In this document: positions 6,626-6,909 of the stretch, one piece after another
How the letters are laid out: every line of letters starts with the position of its first letter
Numbering within the stretch: position 1 is the first letter of the stretch
Assembly (NCBI GenBank): GCA_945889575.1
Contig: CAMDBY010000091.1
Location: 1-6,909 of the forward strand
Direction: 5' to 3'
From: Bifidobacterium breve
Lineage (GTDB): Bacteria; Actinomycetota; Acidimicrobiia; Acidimicrobiales; Ilumatobacteraceae
Length of the DNA: 6,909 bases
Translations under genes and position numbers: made by a program
The notes under the pieces: generated by a model
Database searches by the model: none
What the model was told of the DNA's origin: nothing
Seen by the model: only the letters and a program-made list of their open reading frames with translations

Positions 6626-6631
6626 GTGTAT

Positions 6632-6909
6632 ATGGCAAGTACAAAATCAACCGTCGACTCCCTCCGCAACATCTCACTTTTTTCTGAGTGTTCCGCAAAA
6701 GAACTCGGACTCGTAGTAAAAAACTCCACCGAGCGTGTGCTCAAAGCGGGAACAATCATCATGGATCAGGGTCAAACTGGTCGTGAGGCATATGTCGTTC
6801 TCGAAGGTTCTGCCACTATCAAGCGCAACGGCAAAAAGATTGGCACTGCAAAGGCCGGTGCCGTTGTTGGTGAATTATCACTCCTTGACAGCGGTCCTCG
6901 CACAGCTGC
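6632..6909 (+). CDS. cyclic-nucleotide-binding domain protein, N-terminal 92 codons (3' end outside window)
   Basis: The visible product begins MASTKSTVDSLRNISLFSECSAKEL and continues as a CRP/PKA-type cyclic-nucleotide-binding beta-roll. LRNISLFSECSAKELGLV (11-28) is the N-terminal helical part. LKAGTIIMDQGQTGREAYVVLEGSATI (37-63) forms the first strands, with the conserved Gly positions. GELSLLDSGPRTA (80-92) is the phosphate-binding cassette. E81 and R90 are the residues expected to hold the ribose hydroxyl and cyclic phosphate; their nine-residue separation matches PKA regulatory subunits rather than the ten of E. coli CRP. Because both are present, real cAMP or cGMP binding is plausible, though ligand and output are unknown. 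The window ends inside the cassette, so a DNA-binding, transporter or other C-terminal domain cannot be ruled in or out. It follows gpmA by 44 bp on the same strand but seems to have its own leaderless promoter. No gene symbol is justified. Confidence 0.88.
   Translation, partial: MASTKSTVDSLRNISLFSECSAKELGLVVKNSTERVLKAGTIIMDQGQTGREAYVVLEGSATIKRNGKKIGTAKAGAVVGELSLLDSGPRTA

Noticed and set aside
6588..6631. Intrinsic terminator after gpmA
   Set aside because: The only hairpin there (6605-6621) is short, not GC-rich and not followed by a T-tract.

Overview
The window carries the end of an actinobacterial-type heat-shock operon on the minus strand. Divergent from it is a glycolytic gene on the plus strand, followed by the start of a small cyclic-nucleotide-binding protein gene. 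The evidence for an actinobacterium is the gene order dnaK-grpE-dnaJ-hspR, the MerR-family repressor HspR, an operator resembling HAIR, no CIRCE element, and two plus-strand genes with TANNNT -10 boxes exactly six bases before the start codon (the leaderless arrangement common in this phylum). Base composition looks moderate, near half G+C by eye, and the genes are tightly packed. That would fit a compact, perhaps aquatic, actinobacterium, but I cannot name a genus.

Minus strand, in transcription order from about 5725 down to 1: dnaK (5637-3802), grpE (3798-3316), dnaJ (3312-2194), hspR (2197-1802) and clpB (1789 running off the left edge). The gaps are 3 bp, 3 bp, a 4-bp ATGA overlap and 12 bp, so the five genes are almost certainly one transcript. 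DnaK, DnaJ and GrpE form the ATP-driven folding machine, and ClpB is the disaggregase that works with them. HspR is the expected repressor of the unit and, in studied actinobacteria, uses DnaK as co-repressor. The operon therefore encodes its own effectors, repressor and feedback sensor.

The 200-bp divergent region (5638-5837) is the only long gene-free stretch. It holds the dnaK ribosome-binding site, a GC-rich stem-loop in the presumed dnaK leader, a possible helix that would mask the dnaK ribosome-binding site, a HAIR-like inverted repeat with exact HAIR spacing, and the -10 box of gpmA.

Plus strand: gpmA (5838-6587) encodes a complete 2,3-bisphosphoglycerate-dependent phosphoglycerate mutase with all catalytic residues. 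After 44 bp comes a gene for a protein with a CRP/PKA-type cyclic-nucleotide-binding domain (6632 to the right edge), preceded by a perfect 7-3-7 palindrome touching its -10 box.

The gene content is mostly well-known housekeeping machinery. I see no mobile element, CRISPR array, tRNA or rRNA. The less ordinary signals are regulatory: the paired leaderless promoters, the palindrome, the possible thermosensor-like leader, and a short sequence echo between the DnaK tail and the GrpE N-terminus.
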